Shown here in pieces: positions 35,044 through 44,810 of a stretch of 64,000 nt of DNA. A model generated the notes under the pieces. That model was given only the letters and a program-made list of their open reading frames with translations. It was not told where the DNA came from and made no database searches. The stretch comes from CAVXWV01 sp963695415 (GTDB lineage Bacteria > Chloroflexota > Anaerolineae > Anaerolineales > UBA4823): the NCBI GenBank assembly GCA_963695415.1, contig CAVOGL010000024.1, positions 145,587-209,586 of the forward strand, read 5' to 3'. The position numbers and the translations under genes are program-made. Each line of letters starts with the position of its first letter. Within the stretch, counting starts at the first letter, position 1.

Positions 35044-36617
35044 CTGGCTATAGTGACTTTCTCACTAATGCTTTCGATCATCTGCCCACTGACAATCAGT
35101 TCTGCCAGAATGTTGATATCTGAGGATGTCTCCCGGTCGTGCTCGAGGAAGGACACGCGACTGCGCACGGCATCATACACCTTCGCCGTCCCCTCTCCCA
35201 GGCGCTCCGCGGCATCCGCACCGCGCAGGTCCACCGCCTGCGCCGCCGTCATCAGTTCGATCGCCACCACATGACGCACGTTCTCCAGGATCTCCAGGCA
35301 GTGCCGCGCCGCGTTCGCTCCCATACTCACGTGGTCTTCCTGGTTGGCGCAGGAAGGGATCGAGTCCACGCTGTCCGGATGTGCCAGAGTTTTGTTATCC
35401 GACACCAGTGCCGCCGCTGTGTACTGCACCATCATCAATCCGCCGTCCAACCCACTCGTCCTCACCAGCATCGCCGGCAGCCCGTGGTTCAGTTCCGGTG
35501 TCAGCAGCCTGAACACCCGCCTCTCGGCGATGTTCGCCACTTCCGCCATGGCGATCCCCAGGAAATCCAGCCACATCGCCGGTCCCTGACCGTGGAAATT
35601 GCCTCCCGAAATTGATTGCATACCTTCACCCTCAGGATCGGACGGAAATATTAACGGGTTATCCGTGGCCGCGTTGATTGCAGCACTAAATCGCTGGCGC
35701 AGGAAAGCGATCGTGTCCATCACCGGTCCCAGGACCTGAGGGATGCAGCGCAGGCTGTAGGCATCCTGCACCTTCTCTGGCGCTGAATCGATCAATCGGC
35801 TGCCAGCGGTCATGAAGCGTATATTCTCTGCCACATGCTGTTGTCCGGGTTGGTTGCTCGCCAGGTGCAGTGCCGGCTCGAACGCCGCCGAAAGCCCCAG
35901 CAGCGCCTCCAGGCTGAGAGCTGCTGCCGCCTGTCCATGGCGCAGCAGGTTCTCGGCATCGTGCACCGCCAGCGCCCCACAAGCGCTCATGAAGTCCATC
36001 CCGTTCGACAGCGCCAGCCCCTCCTTCGCTTCCAGCACGATCCGCTCGATCCCCGCCCTGCGCATCGCCTCCGCCCCGTCAAACAATTCTCCCATGTAGA
36101 TTGCTTTGCCGCTGTACCCGCCGTCACCTTCTTCCAGGTCGCGCGTTAACACCGTGGCGATGTGCGCCAGAGGCGCCAGGTCGCCGCTCGCCCCCAGCGA
36201 TCCCTTCTCCGGCACCAGCGGCGTAACCCCCGCGTTGAGCATATCCACCAGCGTCTGCGCTACCACCGGTCGCACCCCCGAGTGTCCCTTCGCCAGCATA
36301 TTGGCGCGGATCACCATCATCGCCCGTACCACGTCCTCCGGCAGTGCCTTCCCCACACCGCTGACGCACAGCACAATCAGGTTGCGCGACAGCGACAGAG
36401 CCTGGTCTGCACTGATCACTCGGTTCGCCAAAGAGCCAAACCCCGTATTCACCCCATAGATCACTTTGCCAGGTTGTGCAATGGATCGCAGCACCCACTC
36501 GTGGCTGCGCTGCATTTTCTGCCGGATCTCTTTATTAAATGGAGCGACTGGTTTATGGTCACGCGCCACCGCCACGATTTGTTCGATGGTCAACTCATTA
36601 CCATTAAGCTCTATCAT
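35040..36617 (-). CDS. hutH: Histidine ammonia-lyase
   Basis: The 525-residue enzyme removes ammonia from L-histidine to give urocanate. It has the self-made MIO cofactor site in KGSLGASGDLAPL (ASG near residue 145), VIYGVNTGFGSLA near the N-terminus, GGNFHGQGPAMWLD and NAATDNPLIF, plus the C-terminal SCANQEDHVSMG. The ATG at 36617 has a GAGGAGG site, so the two-codon-longer TTG start is unlikely. It is the last large gene of the hut operon. A small frame overlaps its start and another overlaps its stop. Confidence 0.97.
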   Translation of the reverse strand: MIELNGNELTIEQIVAVARDHKPVAPFNKEIRQKMQRSHEWVLRSIAQPGKVIYGVNTGFGSLANRVISADQALSLSRNLIVLCVSGVGKALPEDVVRAMMVIRANMLAKGHSGVRPVVAQTLVDMLNAGVTPLVPEKGSLGASGDLAPLAHIATVLTRDLEEGDGGYSGKAIYMGELFDGAEAMRRAGIERIVLEAKEGLALSNGMDFMSACGALAVHDAENLLRHGQAAAALSLEALLGLSAAFEPALHLASNQPGQQHVAENIRFMTAGSRLIDSAPEKVQDAYSLRCIPQVLGPVMDTIAFLRQRFSAAINAATDNPLIFPSDPEGEGMQSISGGNFHGQGPAMWLDFLGIAMAEVANIAERRVFRLLTPELNHGLPAMLVRTSGLDGGLMMVQYTAAALVSDNKTLAHPDSVDSIPSCANQEDHVSMGANAARHCLEILENVRHVVAIELMTAAQAVDLRGADAAERLGEGTAKVYDAVRSRVSFLEHDRETSSDINILAELIVSGQMIESISEKVTIAR

Positions 36618-36691
36618 CACCAAACCTCCTCGATTTCGTAGTCCATTGGGATAATAAGATCCGGAACTGATCCCTCGAATTTTTCTGCCAT
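36617..36691 (-). CDS. 24-codon frame before hutH, related to the fchA N-terminus
   Basis: A short frame MAEKFEGSVPDLIIPMDYE runs from 36691 and ends with a TGA whose last base is the A of the hutH ATG. Its sequence and DNA context closely match the start of fchA at 41498 (MAEKFGIFDPEPGIPMDYE). The hutH ribosome site lies inside its last codons. It is either a leader peptide that couples translation to hutH or the leftover 5' end of a duplicated fchA gene. Confidence 0.5.
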   Translation of the reverse strand: MAEKFEGSVPDLIIPMDYEIEEVW

Positions 36692-36745
36692 TTTATCAGC
36701 AACCTCTCCCGGCATCCGAGCACATCAGCCAGCATATAGCCAGCT

Positions 36746-36770
36746 TGTAGGTCAGGTATCCCTACCTGAC
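36746..36770. repeat. Palindromic dispersed repeat, copy 1
   Basis: An 8-bp perfect stem GTCAGGTA/TACCTGAC with a TCCC loop, in a 25-bp block identical to that at 43046-43070. Related hairpins occur at 46231-46259 and 55671-55705. It sits between hutI and hutH and may act as a stem-loop in the operon mRNA. Confidence 0.7.
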
Positions 36771-36862
36771 ACCTGCCTGACCTATTCGCCCCATTCGTCC
36801 ATTCGCATCATTCGTGTTAAAAACCCCCGTCCCCCTTCGATTTTCATGCAGCCCTTCGTGTT

Positions 36863-38161
36863 TCAGCTTTTCCCCGTCACTCCGTCCCCGGTCTCCCGTC
36901 CTCCCACATAAACCAACCGCCCCCTTTTCATCACCATCACCACCGCGTTGTTGCCCAGCCGGTAGATGCTGTCATCGAAGGATGGCAGGTCCCAGACCTG
37001 GATGTCGGCAAGTTTCCCCTTCTCCAACGTGCCGCGGTCATCCAGCCCCACCGCCTGTGCCGCATAGTGGGTTGCCGACAACAGCGCCTCTTCAGGGCTG
37101 AATCTGTACAGCCGGCATGCCAGCTGCATCACCAGCTGCATCGATTCCATCCAGCATCCCGGGCAGAAATCGGTCGCCAGCGCCACGCGCATTCCCCGAT
37201 CCATCATCGCCCGTGCATCGAACGGCTTGGGATGCCGCACCGCGAAATCCAGCCCGGGCATCACCACACCCACAACCCCTGCTTCTGCAAGGCTCTCGAT
37301 CTCCGCCTCGCTGGTATAGTTCAGGTGGTCTGCAGAAATCGCGGGCAGTTCAGCCGCCAGCCGGCTTCCGCCAATGTTGGCATACGCGTCCACGTGCATT
37401 TTTGGTCGCAGCCCGTGCTGCATCCCTTTCTCCAGGATGCGCCGCGATTCCTCCACACTGTAGTAGCCTTCATCGCAGTACACATCGCAGAAATCAGCCA
37501 GACCTCTCTCTGCCACCTTCGGGATCATCTCATCCAGCAGCATTCCCAGGTAGCGTTCCCTGGTCACCTCAGCAGGGAAATCATGGGCTCCCAGGAAGGT
37601 ACTCACCACGTCCACCGGCTGCCAGGAAGCCAGTTCCTGGTTGATCTCCAGCATTTCAATCTCTTTCGCCAGGGTCAACCCGTACCCGCTTTTGCTTTCG
37701 ACCGTTGTGGTGCCGTAGGACAGCATGCGCTCCAACCGCCCCAGCGCTTCATCGCACAGCGCATCTTTGCTGCTGGCGCGTGTCATCCTTACCGTCGCCT
37801 GGATGCCGCTTGGGATTCCCATCGCGGCCACCTCAGCCGCATTGCGCGTCATCCTCGCCGCGTACTCCTGTGCCCGCGTGCCGCCGAAGACCAGGTGCGT
37901 GTGGCAGTCCACGAACCCCGGCGCCAGGATCTTCCCGCTCACGTTTACCACGCGTGCCTGTGAGAGGTTGAACTGCGATTCCAGTTCGCTCAGTTCTGCC
38001 ACCGCGGCTATGGTCTCGCCCTGTACCGCCACTGCCGCGCCCTTTCGTTGTCCCAGTGGGTTGCCAGCCTCCGGGCAGCACGTCAGCGCCATCATCGCCC
38101 CCTTCAATACCAGGTCTACTGCCGGCTTTTCCACTCTTTCTATCCGTGCGCTCTCACTCAT
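36863..38161 (-). CDS. hutI: Imidazolonepropionase
   Basis: The ATG at 38161 is chosen because the upstream codons lie inside hutU. The 432-residue amidohydrolase opens the imidazolone ring to formiminoglutamate. It has FVDCHTHLVFGG (metal His pair), MTRNAAEVAAMGIPSG, VESKSGYGL, HVDAYANIGG (His ligand), SADHLNY and ALATDFCPG (Asp ligand), the complete HutI pattern. Its start overlaps the hutU stop by 8 bp, supporting an operon. The frame is intact. Confidence 0.95.
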   Translation of the reverse strand: MSESARIERVEKPAVDLVLKGAMMALTCCPEAGNPLGQRKGAAVAVQGETIAAVAELSELESQFNLSQARVVNVSGKILAPGFVDCHTHLVFGGTRAQEYAARMTRNAAEVAAMGIPSGIQATVRMTRASSKDALCDEALGRLERMLSYGTTTVESKSGYGLTLAKEIEMLEINQELASWQPVDVVSTFLGAHDFPAEVTRERYLGMLLDEMIPKVAERGLADFCDVYCDEGYYSVEESRRILEKGMQHGLRPKMHVDAYANIGGSRLAAELPAISADHLNYTSEAEIESLAEAGVVGVVMPGLDFAVRHPKPFDARAMMDRGMRVALATDFCPGCWMESMQLVMQLACRLYRFSPEEALLSATHYAAQAVGLDDRGTLEKGKLADIQVWDLPSFDDSIYRLGNNAVVMVMKRGRLVYVGGRETGDGVTGKS

Positions 38162-39904
38162 CCTTTGTGTGGGGTCCCAGCCGGTCACCCGCACCGGTAC
38201 TGCCCCCAGCTGTCTCCGGTCCGAAGGTCGCCGTGGGTGACCACCACAGCGGAATCTTGATGGTCTCTCCGGTCAGGGGTCCCTTCCCCTCGCACACCTG
38301 CCGCGCGGTTTCGTAACCCGCCTGCGCGTGCCGCACCACCCCAATGCCCGAATCCGTGGTCATGCACACATCCAGCCGCAGGTCGGCCTCCTCGCTCCCG
38401 TCGGCGATCATCGTCACGCCGGTGTGTACCGCCTCGCCCATCGAGTAGTTGGCCTGGATTGCCACCAGGTCTGCCATCCCCGCCGTGTTCAGCAGCGCGT
38501 TCAAATAAGGCCAATCGGAGATCAGGTCTCCGCCATCCTTCATCTTCTCCGATTCGAAGGTCGGGTTGACGATCGAGCCCGAGTCCAGGTTGTCGCGCGA
38601 GAAGCCCACCGGTCCCGCCAGTTCCCCGCTGCGGATCATCTCGTTTACCCGCAGTGCCAGTTCTCGCCGCTCCCCAAAGCCCAGGTAGCACACCCGCGCT
38701 GGCAGCGCCTCGATCGGCAGGGTCTCGCGCGCCAGCTCGATCCACTTCACCGTTGTCTTATCGTGCGGGAACATCTCCAGCACCAGCGCATCGATCTTCG
38801 CCAGGTCACTGGCCTCGCCCGACAGGCACGTCCAGCGGAACGGTCCCCTTCCCACCAGGAACAACGGGCGGATATACGCCGCCACGAACCCCGGGATGGT
38901 CATGGCCTCCGCCTCCGGCATGCCCGCGTCGCGGCACTCCTTGCGGATGCTGGTGCCGTATTCGAAAACCTGAACGCCCTTGTGGTAGAAAGCATTCATC
39001 GCCGCTAACTGACGCTTCATTGAATCGCGCGCCACCTGGAAGTAGCCGTCCCGGTCCGCGGCTCGCAGTTCAGCCGCCGACTTCCGCGCTGTAACCCGCC
39101 GGGATGTAAGACAGCGGGTCGTGGCACGGGCACATCTCGGAGATGATGTCCGGCAGCCAGCCCATCTCCAGCGCCTTCGGGAACAATTCTGCTGCGTTCC
39201 CCCACACCCCGATCCCTACAGCCCTCTTCTCAGCTTTAGCCTTTTCGGCGATCTGAACGGCTTCTTCCAACGAGTCCGCCTCGATATCGAGGAAGCCTCT
39301 CTCCAGAGAACGCTGGATGATTGCCGGGTTGGCATCCACTACCACGCATACCCCGCCGTGCATCGTCGTCGCCCGCGGCTGGTTACGCCCCATCCCGCCT
39401 AATCCTGCGGTCAGGTAGATCCTGCCCGCCAGGCTGCCGCCAAAATGCTGCTCGGCGATTGCGCCCAGGGTCTCGAAGGTGCCCTGGATCACGCCCTGGG
39501 TGCCGATGTACTCCCACGGTCCCGCCGTGTACTGTGCGAACATGGTCAGGTTCTTGTCCTGCAAGATCGTAGAAGATTTCCCACGTTGCCTTCATGATAT
39601 TGGTGTTTGCCATCACCACCCTCGGCGCCAGGCGGTGTGTTTTGAACATAGCCACCGGCATCCCGGACTGGACCACCAGTGTTTCGTTGTTCTCTAACTC
39701 CATCAGTGACTGCACGATGGCGTGGTAGCTTTCCCAGTTGCGGGCGCACTTCCCGATCCCGCCGTAGATCACCAGGCGTTCCGGCGCTTCGGCGTTCTCC
39801 ATGTTGTTTTCCAGCATGCGCAGCAGCGATTCCTGTTTCCAGCCTTTGCAGCGCAGTGTTTTTCCGCGCTGTGCCTTCACAGAATATAAAATTTCGGGTT
39901 TCAT
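38154..39904 (-). CDS. hutU: Urocanate hydratase, in three frames
   Basis: The start MKPEILYSVKAQRGK at 39904 has an AGGAG site. The NAD-binding region shows YGGIGKCARNWESYHAI and VVQSGMPVAMFKTH. One frameshift near 39560 leads to MFAQYTAGPWEYIGTQG and TAGLGGMGRNQP, and another near 39070 leads to the last 290 residues (VFEYGTSIRKECRDAG, GRGPFRWTCLSGEASD). It uses a tightly bound NAD as electrophile to hydrate urocanate. The total, about 580 residues, is slightly longer than the usual 550. The intact flanks suggest sequencing slips, not decay. Confidence 0.93.
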
Positions 39905-39929
39905 TGGGTTTCTCCTGGGTATGTAATTA

Positions 39930-40823
39930 TTAATCGAGTAAAGCCGTCTCGATGATTTGCTCCATCTTGAAGTCGTGCACCTGTAAGTAATATTTCAGCA
40001 CCTCTTCCACCGCTCCCAGTGGCACCGGTCCGACCAGTTCTGCCCCAGCCACCATCACGCCGTAGCGTTTTGCCTCCGCCCGTACCGCTTCCAGCACGCG
40101 CGGGATCGGCGTTTTGGCGTAATTTACCAGGTTCATCGACACCTGCACCTGCCCTTTATCTTCCAGCGCCAGCCCCATCGCCCGCACGTAGCGGAACCCG
40201 CCGTTGATGTGCCGCACAGCCCTGGCAATATTTTCAGCGACAGACACGTCCGTCGTCAGCAGGTTCACGTTGAATGCCACCAGTGGAAAGCGCACTCCGG
40301 TTACCATCGCCCCCGCTTTGGCGTTGAATGACGCTGGTCCCTCGTCCGGCGCCCATGCCGGGTCTTGCAGCTTCTTTTCCAGGGCTTCGTACTGCCCCTT
40401 GCGGATATCGGGCAGCCGTTCTCGTTCCGGTCGCAGTGCCGCTTCCTCGTAATAATAAACCGGTACCCCCAGGCTGCCGACATAGCTGCCGAACTGGCGC
40501 GCCACTTCCACCGCTTCAGCCGTCTCCATACCCCGTACCGGGATGAACGGCGCCACGTCGACCGCCCCCATGCGCGGGTGCGAGCCGTGGTGCTGGCGCA
40601 TGTCGATCTTCTCGAAAGCCTTCTTCGCCATTGCCTTTGTTGCTTCCAGCACCGTTTCCGGATCGCCAAGGTAGGTGAATACTGAGCGGTTGTGGTCCGC
40701 ATCCGAGCTTATGTCCAGGATCTTGATCCCTTCGTGTCGCTGCACCTCCGCCAGCACCTCTTCCACGAGAGCCAGGTCGATGCCTTCGCTGATGTTCGGT
40801 TCGCACAGGAGTACTTTTTTCAT
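39930..40823 (-). CDS. ftcD: Glutamate formiminotransferase
   Basis: The ATG at 40823 (AAAAGG 7 bp upstream) opens MKKVLLCEPNISEGIDLALV, the typical start. The 297-residue enzyme transfers the formimino group of formiminoglutamate to tetrahydrofolate. Visible motifs include ISSDADHNRSVFTYLG, RMGAVDVAPFIPVRG and FNVNLLTTDV. The frame upstream of the ATG is open into the cyclodeaminase gene, so a fused protein cannot be excluded. It lies 25 bp upstream of hutU. Confidence 0.93.
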   Translation of the reverse strand: MKKVLLCEPNISEGIDLALVEEVLAEVQRHEGIKILDISSDADHNRSVFTYLGDPETVLEATKAMAKKAFEKIDMRQHHGSHPRMGAVDVAPFIPVRGMETAEAVEVARQFGSYVGSLGVPVYYYEEAALRPERERLPDIRKGQYEALEKKLQDPAWAPDEGPASFNAKAGAMVTGVRFPLVAFNVNLLTTDVSVAENIARAVRHINGGFRYVRAMGLALEDKGQVQVSMNLVNYAKTPIPRVLEAVRAEAKRYGVMVAGAELVGPVPLGAVEEVLKYYLQVHDFKMEQIIETALLD

Positions 40824-40851
40824 AGTTTGCCTTTTCGGGAAAGTTGTTTTG

Positions 40852-41498
40852 TCAGGGCATGGTTGCTCCTGTGCAGCTTGCAATGCCTCCACCTGCCTAC
40901 TGATCTCCTCAGCCTGCTGTGCCAGGGCAGATACAATCGCAGCATCCTTGATCGAGCCCAGGTTGATTTTCACATTTTCCAGGCAGCCCAGAGCTCCGGC
41001 GTTTGCCAGAAGCCGCGCACAGTTCATATCCGACTCGGCCGCCGAATTTGTACGTCCCTCTAGTTCCTGGACCCGAGCGTTTGGAGACAGAGCCTTGCGT
41101 TCTCCAGCGGCACCTGTCAGCCGCTCTCACCCATGCCGCCTGGATCGCCAGCCTGCGCCGCTGCCGTTCCTCTTCGTTTTCCTTAGGCAGCCTGTAGCTC
41201 ATCGAAATCGCCTGGAACGCTTCGCTGTCCAGCCGGCTGCCGGTCTGCAGTTCCTGGCTGAGAACCTCTGCACGTTCTCCCGCCTCATGCAAGCGCTCCC
41301 GTTCTTCAGTGGTCTTATTTTTCACCGGCAGCAGGCATACCATCGCTACCAGCGCTGCAGCCATCGCCGAGCGATCGCGGATGCCGACCCACCACCGGCA
41401 GTCGTGTCGTCCGGCCGTAAAACGTTCAGGTAAGTTTCAATTTCGTAGTCCATGGGGATACCGGGCTCCGGGTCAAAGATACCAAATTTTTCTGCCAT
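40852..41498 (-). CDS. fchA: Formiminotetrahydrofolate cyclodeaminase, frameshifted
   Basis: The start MAEKFGIFDPEPGIPMDYE at 41498 leads to the family N-terminus YLNVLRPDDTTAGGGSASA. The frame shifts near 41370 to AAALVAMVCLLPVKNKTTEE and ISMSYRLPKENEEERQRRR, then again near 41050 to LLANAGALGCLENVKINLGS. This all-helical enzyme converts 5-formimino- to 5,10-methenyl-tetrahydrofolate plus ammonia. Its true end is uncertain: either the TGA at 40852-40854 in a shifted frame, or fusion in frame with ftcD. It is the first gene of the hut operon. Confidence 0.85.
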
Positions 41499-41559
41499 TT
41501 TATCAGTATCCTTGCACAGCAAACAGATCCGGTGTCCACATTCAGCCTGAAAGGGCAAC

Positions 41560-41793
41560 ACATTGGTGCGCTACCTGGTCGATCTTAACCAAAAATATCA
41601 GCTTATAATTCCCGCCGCTCAGGGGTGGCACTGGCTTCTCATATTTCTGAGAACAGCACAACCTGGACCTGACAACACTGGATTCAGCAAATACGTCAGC
41701 ATACCGCTGGAATGCTATTGCTGATTTCTATGATTATTACGGTGTTTCAGAAACCCCACTGACCACTGACCTCACAGCGCTCAGCGTCGAATA
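41560..41793 (+). pseudogene. Possible 3' gene remnant
   Basis: In the plus strand a frame ends RWNAIADFYDYYGVSETPLT and then DLTALSVE with a stop at 41793, while a second frame just before it reads RYLVDLNQKYQLIIPAAQG. The two look like one tail split by an indel. I do not recognise the family. No other gene claims the 300 bp between fchA and the NnrS-like gene. Confidence 0.3.
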
Positions 41794-41798
41794 ACCGC

Positions 41799-42880
41799 CT
41801 AACTCTTGCGCAGCAGCGAGACTACCGTCACCACCAGGAAGAGTACAATCGCCGCCCTCATTTAGCAGTCCGCCCCATTTGCGCAGTTCCAACTGAAGCC
41901 ATAGGTCCCCCACCACGCGCAGTACGAGCGAAGCATGCAGCAGACCCACGGGCACGTACGCCGCGGACGAGAACTGCAGTTCTGCCCAGGATCGCGGGAA
42001 AATGATCGGTGCATGACCGAAGATCATGCTCATCACATAACCTACAAAGAAAGCGTGCAGTGCCGCATCATACACCGGACCGGTGTAAAGCCCTCCGTAG
42101 TACAGCAAGATTTCCGCCCGAAATTCCCAACCAGATGAATCCACTCGTCAGGCACAGGGCGATATAACGCGTCAGCACAGCTGGGTGGCGCAGGTTGCGC
42201 ACCGCCAGGTCATAGCGTAGTGACCAAACAGCCATCGCCGTCAAAGTCACCCCGCACAACCTCGCTGCCCAGTTTAAGTTCAGCAGAGCCAGCCCGGCAG
42301 CCGCGATTACCAACACCCCCAATGCCAGGAAAAGCCGCACCAGCCTGACCGGAGTCCGCAGCACCCGGCTCAGTTCCAGCCGTTCTCCGCCGATTGTCAG
42401 CACAAGGAAAGCGATCCACCAGAACACCACCTGGTAAATGGGTACCCCAGCCAGCCACAGCGCGTTACCCACCAGCCATGCCAGCCCACCAGATGCCATC
42501 ATCCATGTGTGTGCCTGCGGCTCGCGCCGCACCATCACTGCCAGGATCAATACCATCCCCAGGCTGCCAAGGGTCATCAGCAGCGCACCCAGGGTAGGCA
42601 GCACCAGAAGGCACACCCATCCCGCAGCTGCCACCACCGGTACCGCATACATCCATCTCTCCCGCATTGCCGCCGCCCGTTCCAGCGGGATCAAGACACC
42701 CAGGAACCCGGACACCATCAGCGTCGCCATGGGAGAGAGCCAGGTTCGAAATCGCCGGCAGCTCCCAGCCCAGCCGCAGCAGCCCGCCCCACATCGCAAA
42801 AACCAGCGCCAGCATTGCCAGACCAACAAACGGCAGTGCCGGGACCTTTACCTTTTTATTGATCTTCCTCTCCTCCGCAT
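41799..42880 (-). CDS. NnrS-like multi-pass membrane protein, frameshifted
   Basis: Pieces in three frames join into about 360 residues: VGLAMLALVFAMWGGLLRLG, then MATLMVSGFLGVLIPLERAA, eight or more helices, and near the end YDAALHAFFVGYVMSMIFGH with APIIFP. The MVSGFLG...LERA and HAFFVG...MIFGHAPIIFP blocks are hallmarks of NnrS-type proteins, which bind haem and copper and relieve nitrosative stress. Indels lie near 42730, 42130 and 41855. The start is uncertain; 42880 is approximate. Confidence 0.7.
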
Positions 42881-43045
42881 GTCCCAGCCTTGAACTTTCC
42901 GGTCACAGGTATTGGCGCCAGCATCATGAATTCTATAAACCTCACCATTTTCTAAAAGGGCTAACATCCACCAATCAGCCAGGTCTCTCACCTCAGTGCC
43001 CAGCCTCAATCATACCCCACTATTGTCAATCCCCCCTTCATTCAA

Positions 43046-43070
43046 TGTAGGTCAGGTATCCCTACCTGAC
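43046..43070. repeat. Palindromic dispersed repeat, copy 2
   Basis: Identical over 25 bp to the block at 36746-36770, with the GTCAGGTA/TACCTGAC stem. It lies 23 bp beyond the cytochrome c stop and could act as its 3' hairpin. Confidence 0.7.
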
Positions 43071-43092
43071 TTCCGGTTATTATCTGGATCCC

Positions 43093-43857
43093 CTAAGGCA
43101 TCAGCCCAGAATTCCCCAGGCGCTCATGAATTTCATTGAAGGCATTGGCTTCAGCTTGGTTGATCACCTTGCTCTGGACGAGTTCACCCAGGATGGCTGC
43201 TTCCCGTTCCGTTGGGCTGCCGTCGCTGTACTGGAATTCCGGGTTGCCTGTTCGAAACTCATCGATAGCATCGTGGACCTTCATGAATGTATTCGCCTCA
43301 GCCTGGGTGATAACCTTTTGCTCAACCGCCTGCGCCAGCATCTCTTCCTCGTGAGCATTCTGTTCCCCGGGATTGACCCCGCTGCTTCCCAATGCCCGTA
43401 CGTAGTTGATCAAATCCCATCGGGATTTCTCATCCAGGATCGCTTTCCAGCCGGGCATGGCGGTGTTGAACGCCCCGCTGCCTTCGCTTATTCGCCAGAA
43501 CAGGTAGTCGTCTCCCATCATCTGGCTGGTATGGGCGATCACTGCCGGCGCTGGGTCCAGGGTTTGCCCCGCAGGACCATCTCCCATGCCGTCCTCGCCA
43601 TGGCAGCTCGCGCAGTGAAGAGTAAACAAATTTGCGCCGTTTTCAAGAGATTTCTGGTCAGCAGGTATCGGGTTTCTCAATCCGGCATATTCATCTGGGA
43701 TTTGTGCGTGGTGTCGCTGCATTATGCCGCTGCCCATCCCGCCTCCCATGCCGGGTGGATTAGGCATTCTTCCTTCAAAGCCAATCGCCGAGCAGCCTGC
43801 CAATAATCCTGGCAGGATAATTAATAATACGGTTTTTCTTATCAAGTGCTTCTTCAT
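43093..43857 (-). CDS. Lipoprotein c-type cytochrome with duplicated C-terminal motif
   Basis: The 254-residue protein has a lipobox (LPGLLAGCSAIG), a Gly/Met-rich segment (GMGGGMGSGIMQRHH), a haem site LHCASCHGEDGMGDGPAG and the axial Met near GAFNTAMPGW. Two copies of a helical motif follow (QKVITQAEANTFMKVHDAID and SKVINQAEANAFNEIHERLG), which I do not recognise. It would carry electrons at the outer face of the membrane. It is followed downstream by no partner oxidase in this window. Confidence 0.88.
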   Translation of the reverse strand: MKKHLIRKTVLLIILPGLLAGCSAIGFEGRMPNPPGMGGGMGSGIMQRHHAQIPDEYAGLRNPIPADQKSLENGANLFTLHCASCHGEDGMGDGPAGQTLDPAPAVIAHTSQMMGDDYLFWRISEGSGAFNTAMPGWKAILDEKSRWDLINYVRALGSSGVNPGEQNAHEEEMLAQAVEQKVITQAEANTFMKVHDAIDEFRTGNPEFQYSDGSPTEREAAILGELVQSKVINQAEANAFNEIHERLGNSGLMP

Positions 43858-43901
43858 TCTCGATATCGTCAGGTCCTTGTTCGGATAACCAGCTATTTTC
43901 C

Positions 43902-44276
43902 TCAGCTTTCCTCGGTCGCGATCCGGAACGGTCTTAATATTAGGATGATAACCCAGGCGGCAATTCTGATGGTCATTGCCACAATACTATCCTTTGCTAC
44001 CACTTCTTTGTATCCGAAAAGCAGGATAACCATGACAAAAATGTGCAGGCTCAAAGTAGCAGCAGAAGCCAGCATGGCGTACGGGCTGCGCTTCCAAATC
44101 AAGAACGCAGTGACGAAAACCGATAGAATGCCCATGGCGAAGTTGTAGATTGGAAGCCAGTCGATCACGTAATAATCTGGGACTTTGCCGGCTAGCACCT
44201 GCCCGCCGGCAAAAATCGCCATTGCGCCAATCACCAAGGCAAGTATTGCGGCAGCAGTATACATCCTTTGGTTCAT
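43902..44276 (-). CDS. Small four-helix membrane protein, unknown
   Basis: The 124-residue protein has four hydrophobic helices (AAILALVIGAMAIFAGGQVL, FAMGILSVFVTAFLIW, LASAATLSLHIFVMVILLFG and AAWVIILILRPF). One His in the third helix and a YVIDWLPIYNF loop are the only distinctive residues. It lies 44 bp upstream of the cytochrome gene on the same strand, so a shared transcript is likely. The family was not recognised. Confidence 0.65.
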   Translation of the reverse strand: MNQRMYTAAAILALVIGAMAIFAGGQVLAGKVPDYYVIDWLPIYNFAMGILSVFVTAFLIWKRSPYAMLASAATLSLHIFVMVILLFGYKEVVAKDSIVAMTIRIAAWVIILILRPFRIATEES

Positions 44277-44404
44277 TTCAAACTCCCGTTCATTCAGGTA
44301 TTGTTCCAGTTAGTCTTTACCCAATCCAAGCCAGGTATCGAAATCATCTCTCAAGCCGGAAAACCCTTATCGTCTTAAGGCGCCCCGGGTGAGTGTGACC
44401 ACAA

Positions 44405-44721
44405 TCAACCATCCTTGGCGCCTAGAAAGACGACCCGCGTTTTAGCGTTCATCCTCGTGCCATCCCGTCAGGCACAATGATCGTCACGCCGGGGTTGATG
44501 GCGAAGGTGCTCGCCGACGGTCATCAGTCCTGTGCCTTCGAGAAAATGGTACATGGCACCTCTTCCCCGGGTGAGGGGAATCTGTTGACCGGTCCGAGGC
44601 CCACCACCAGGGTTTTGAAAGTGGGTGTGTCTATCAGGAACTGCGGTTTGGGTCCATTGCTGTCAAATATAGCTTTTGATGTGGTCTCGGCAAAGTAGGT
44701 TTGAGAATTTGTGTCAGGCAT
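44405..44721 (-). CDS. Cupin-domain protein, with several homopolymer indels
   Basis: The start MPDTNSQTYFAETTSKAIFD at 44721 has an AAAGGAG site. Read with one extra base in each of several short homopolymers, the DNA gives GLGPGQQIPPHPGEE, MYHFLEGTGLMTVGEH, FAINPGVTIIVPDGMARG and AKTRVVFLGAKDG, a normal small cupin with the HPGEE and metal-ligand histidines. Without that repair the frame stops at 44524. About 105 residues. It is downstream of the Crp gene, though the gap (90 bp) could hold its own promoter. Confidence 0.7.
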
Positions 44722-44810
44722 CTGGTTCTCCTTTAGGATATGCCCGACTATCACCTTCTCCCGGTTGAAGGTGTCGACTTTTGTCGGGTTATGCGTAATG
44801 TTAATCCGCC

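Noticed and set aside
37067..37963. 298-codon plus-strand open frame opposite hutI
   Set aside because: hutI is intact with all metal ligands; the antisense frame is a by-product of codon bias.
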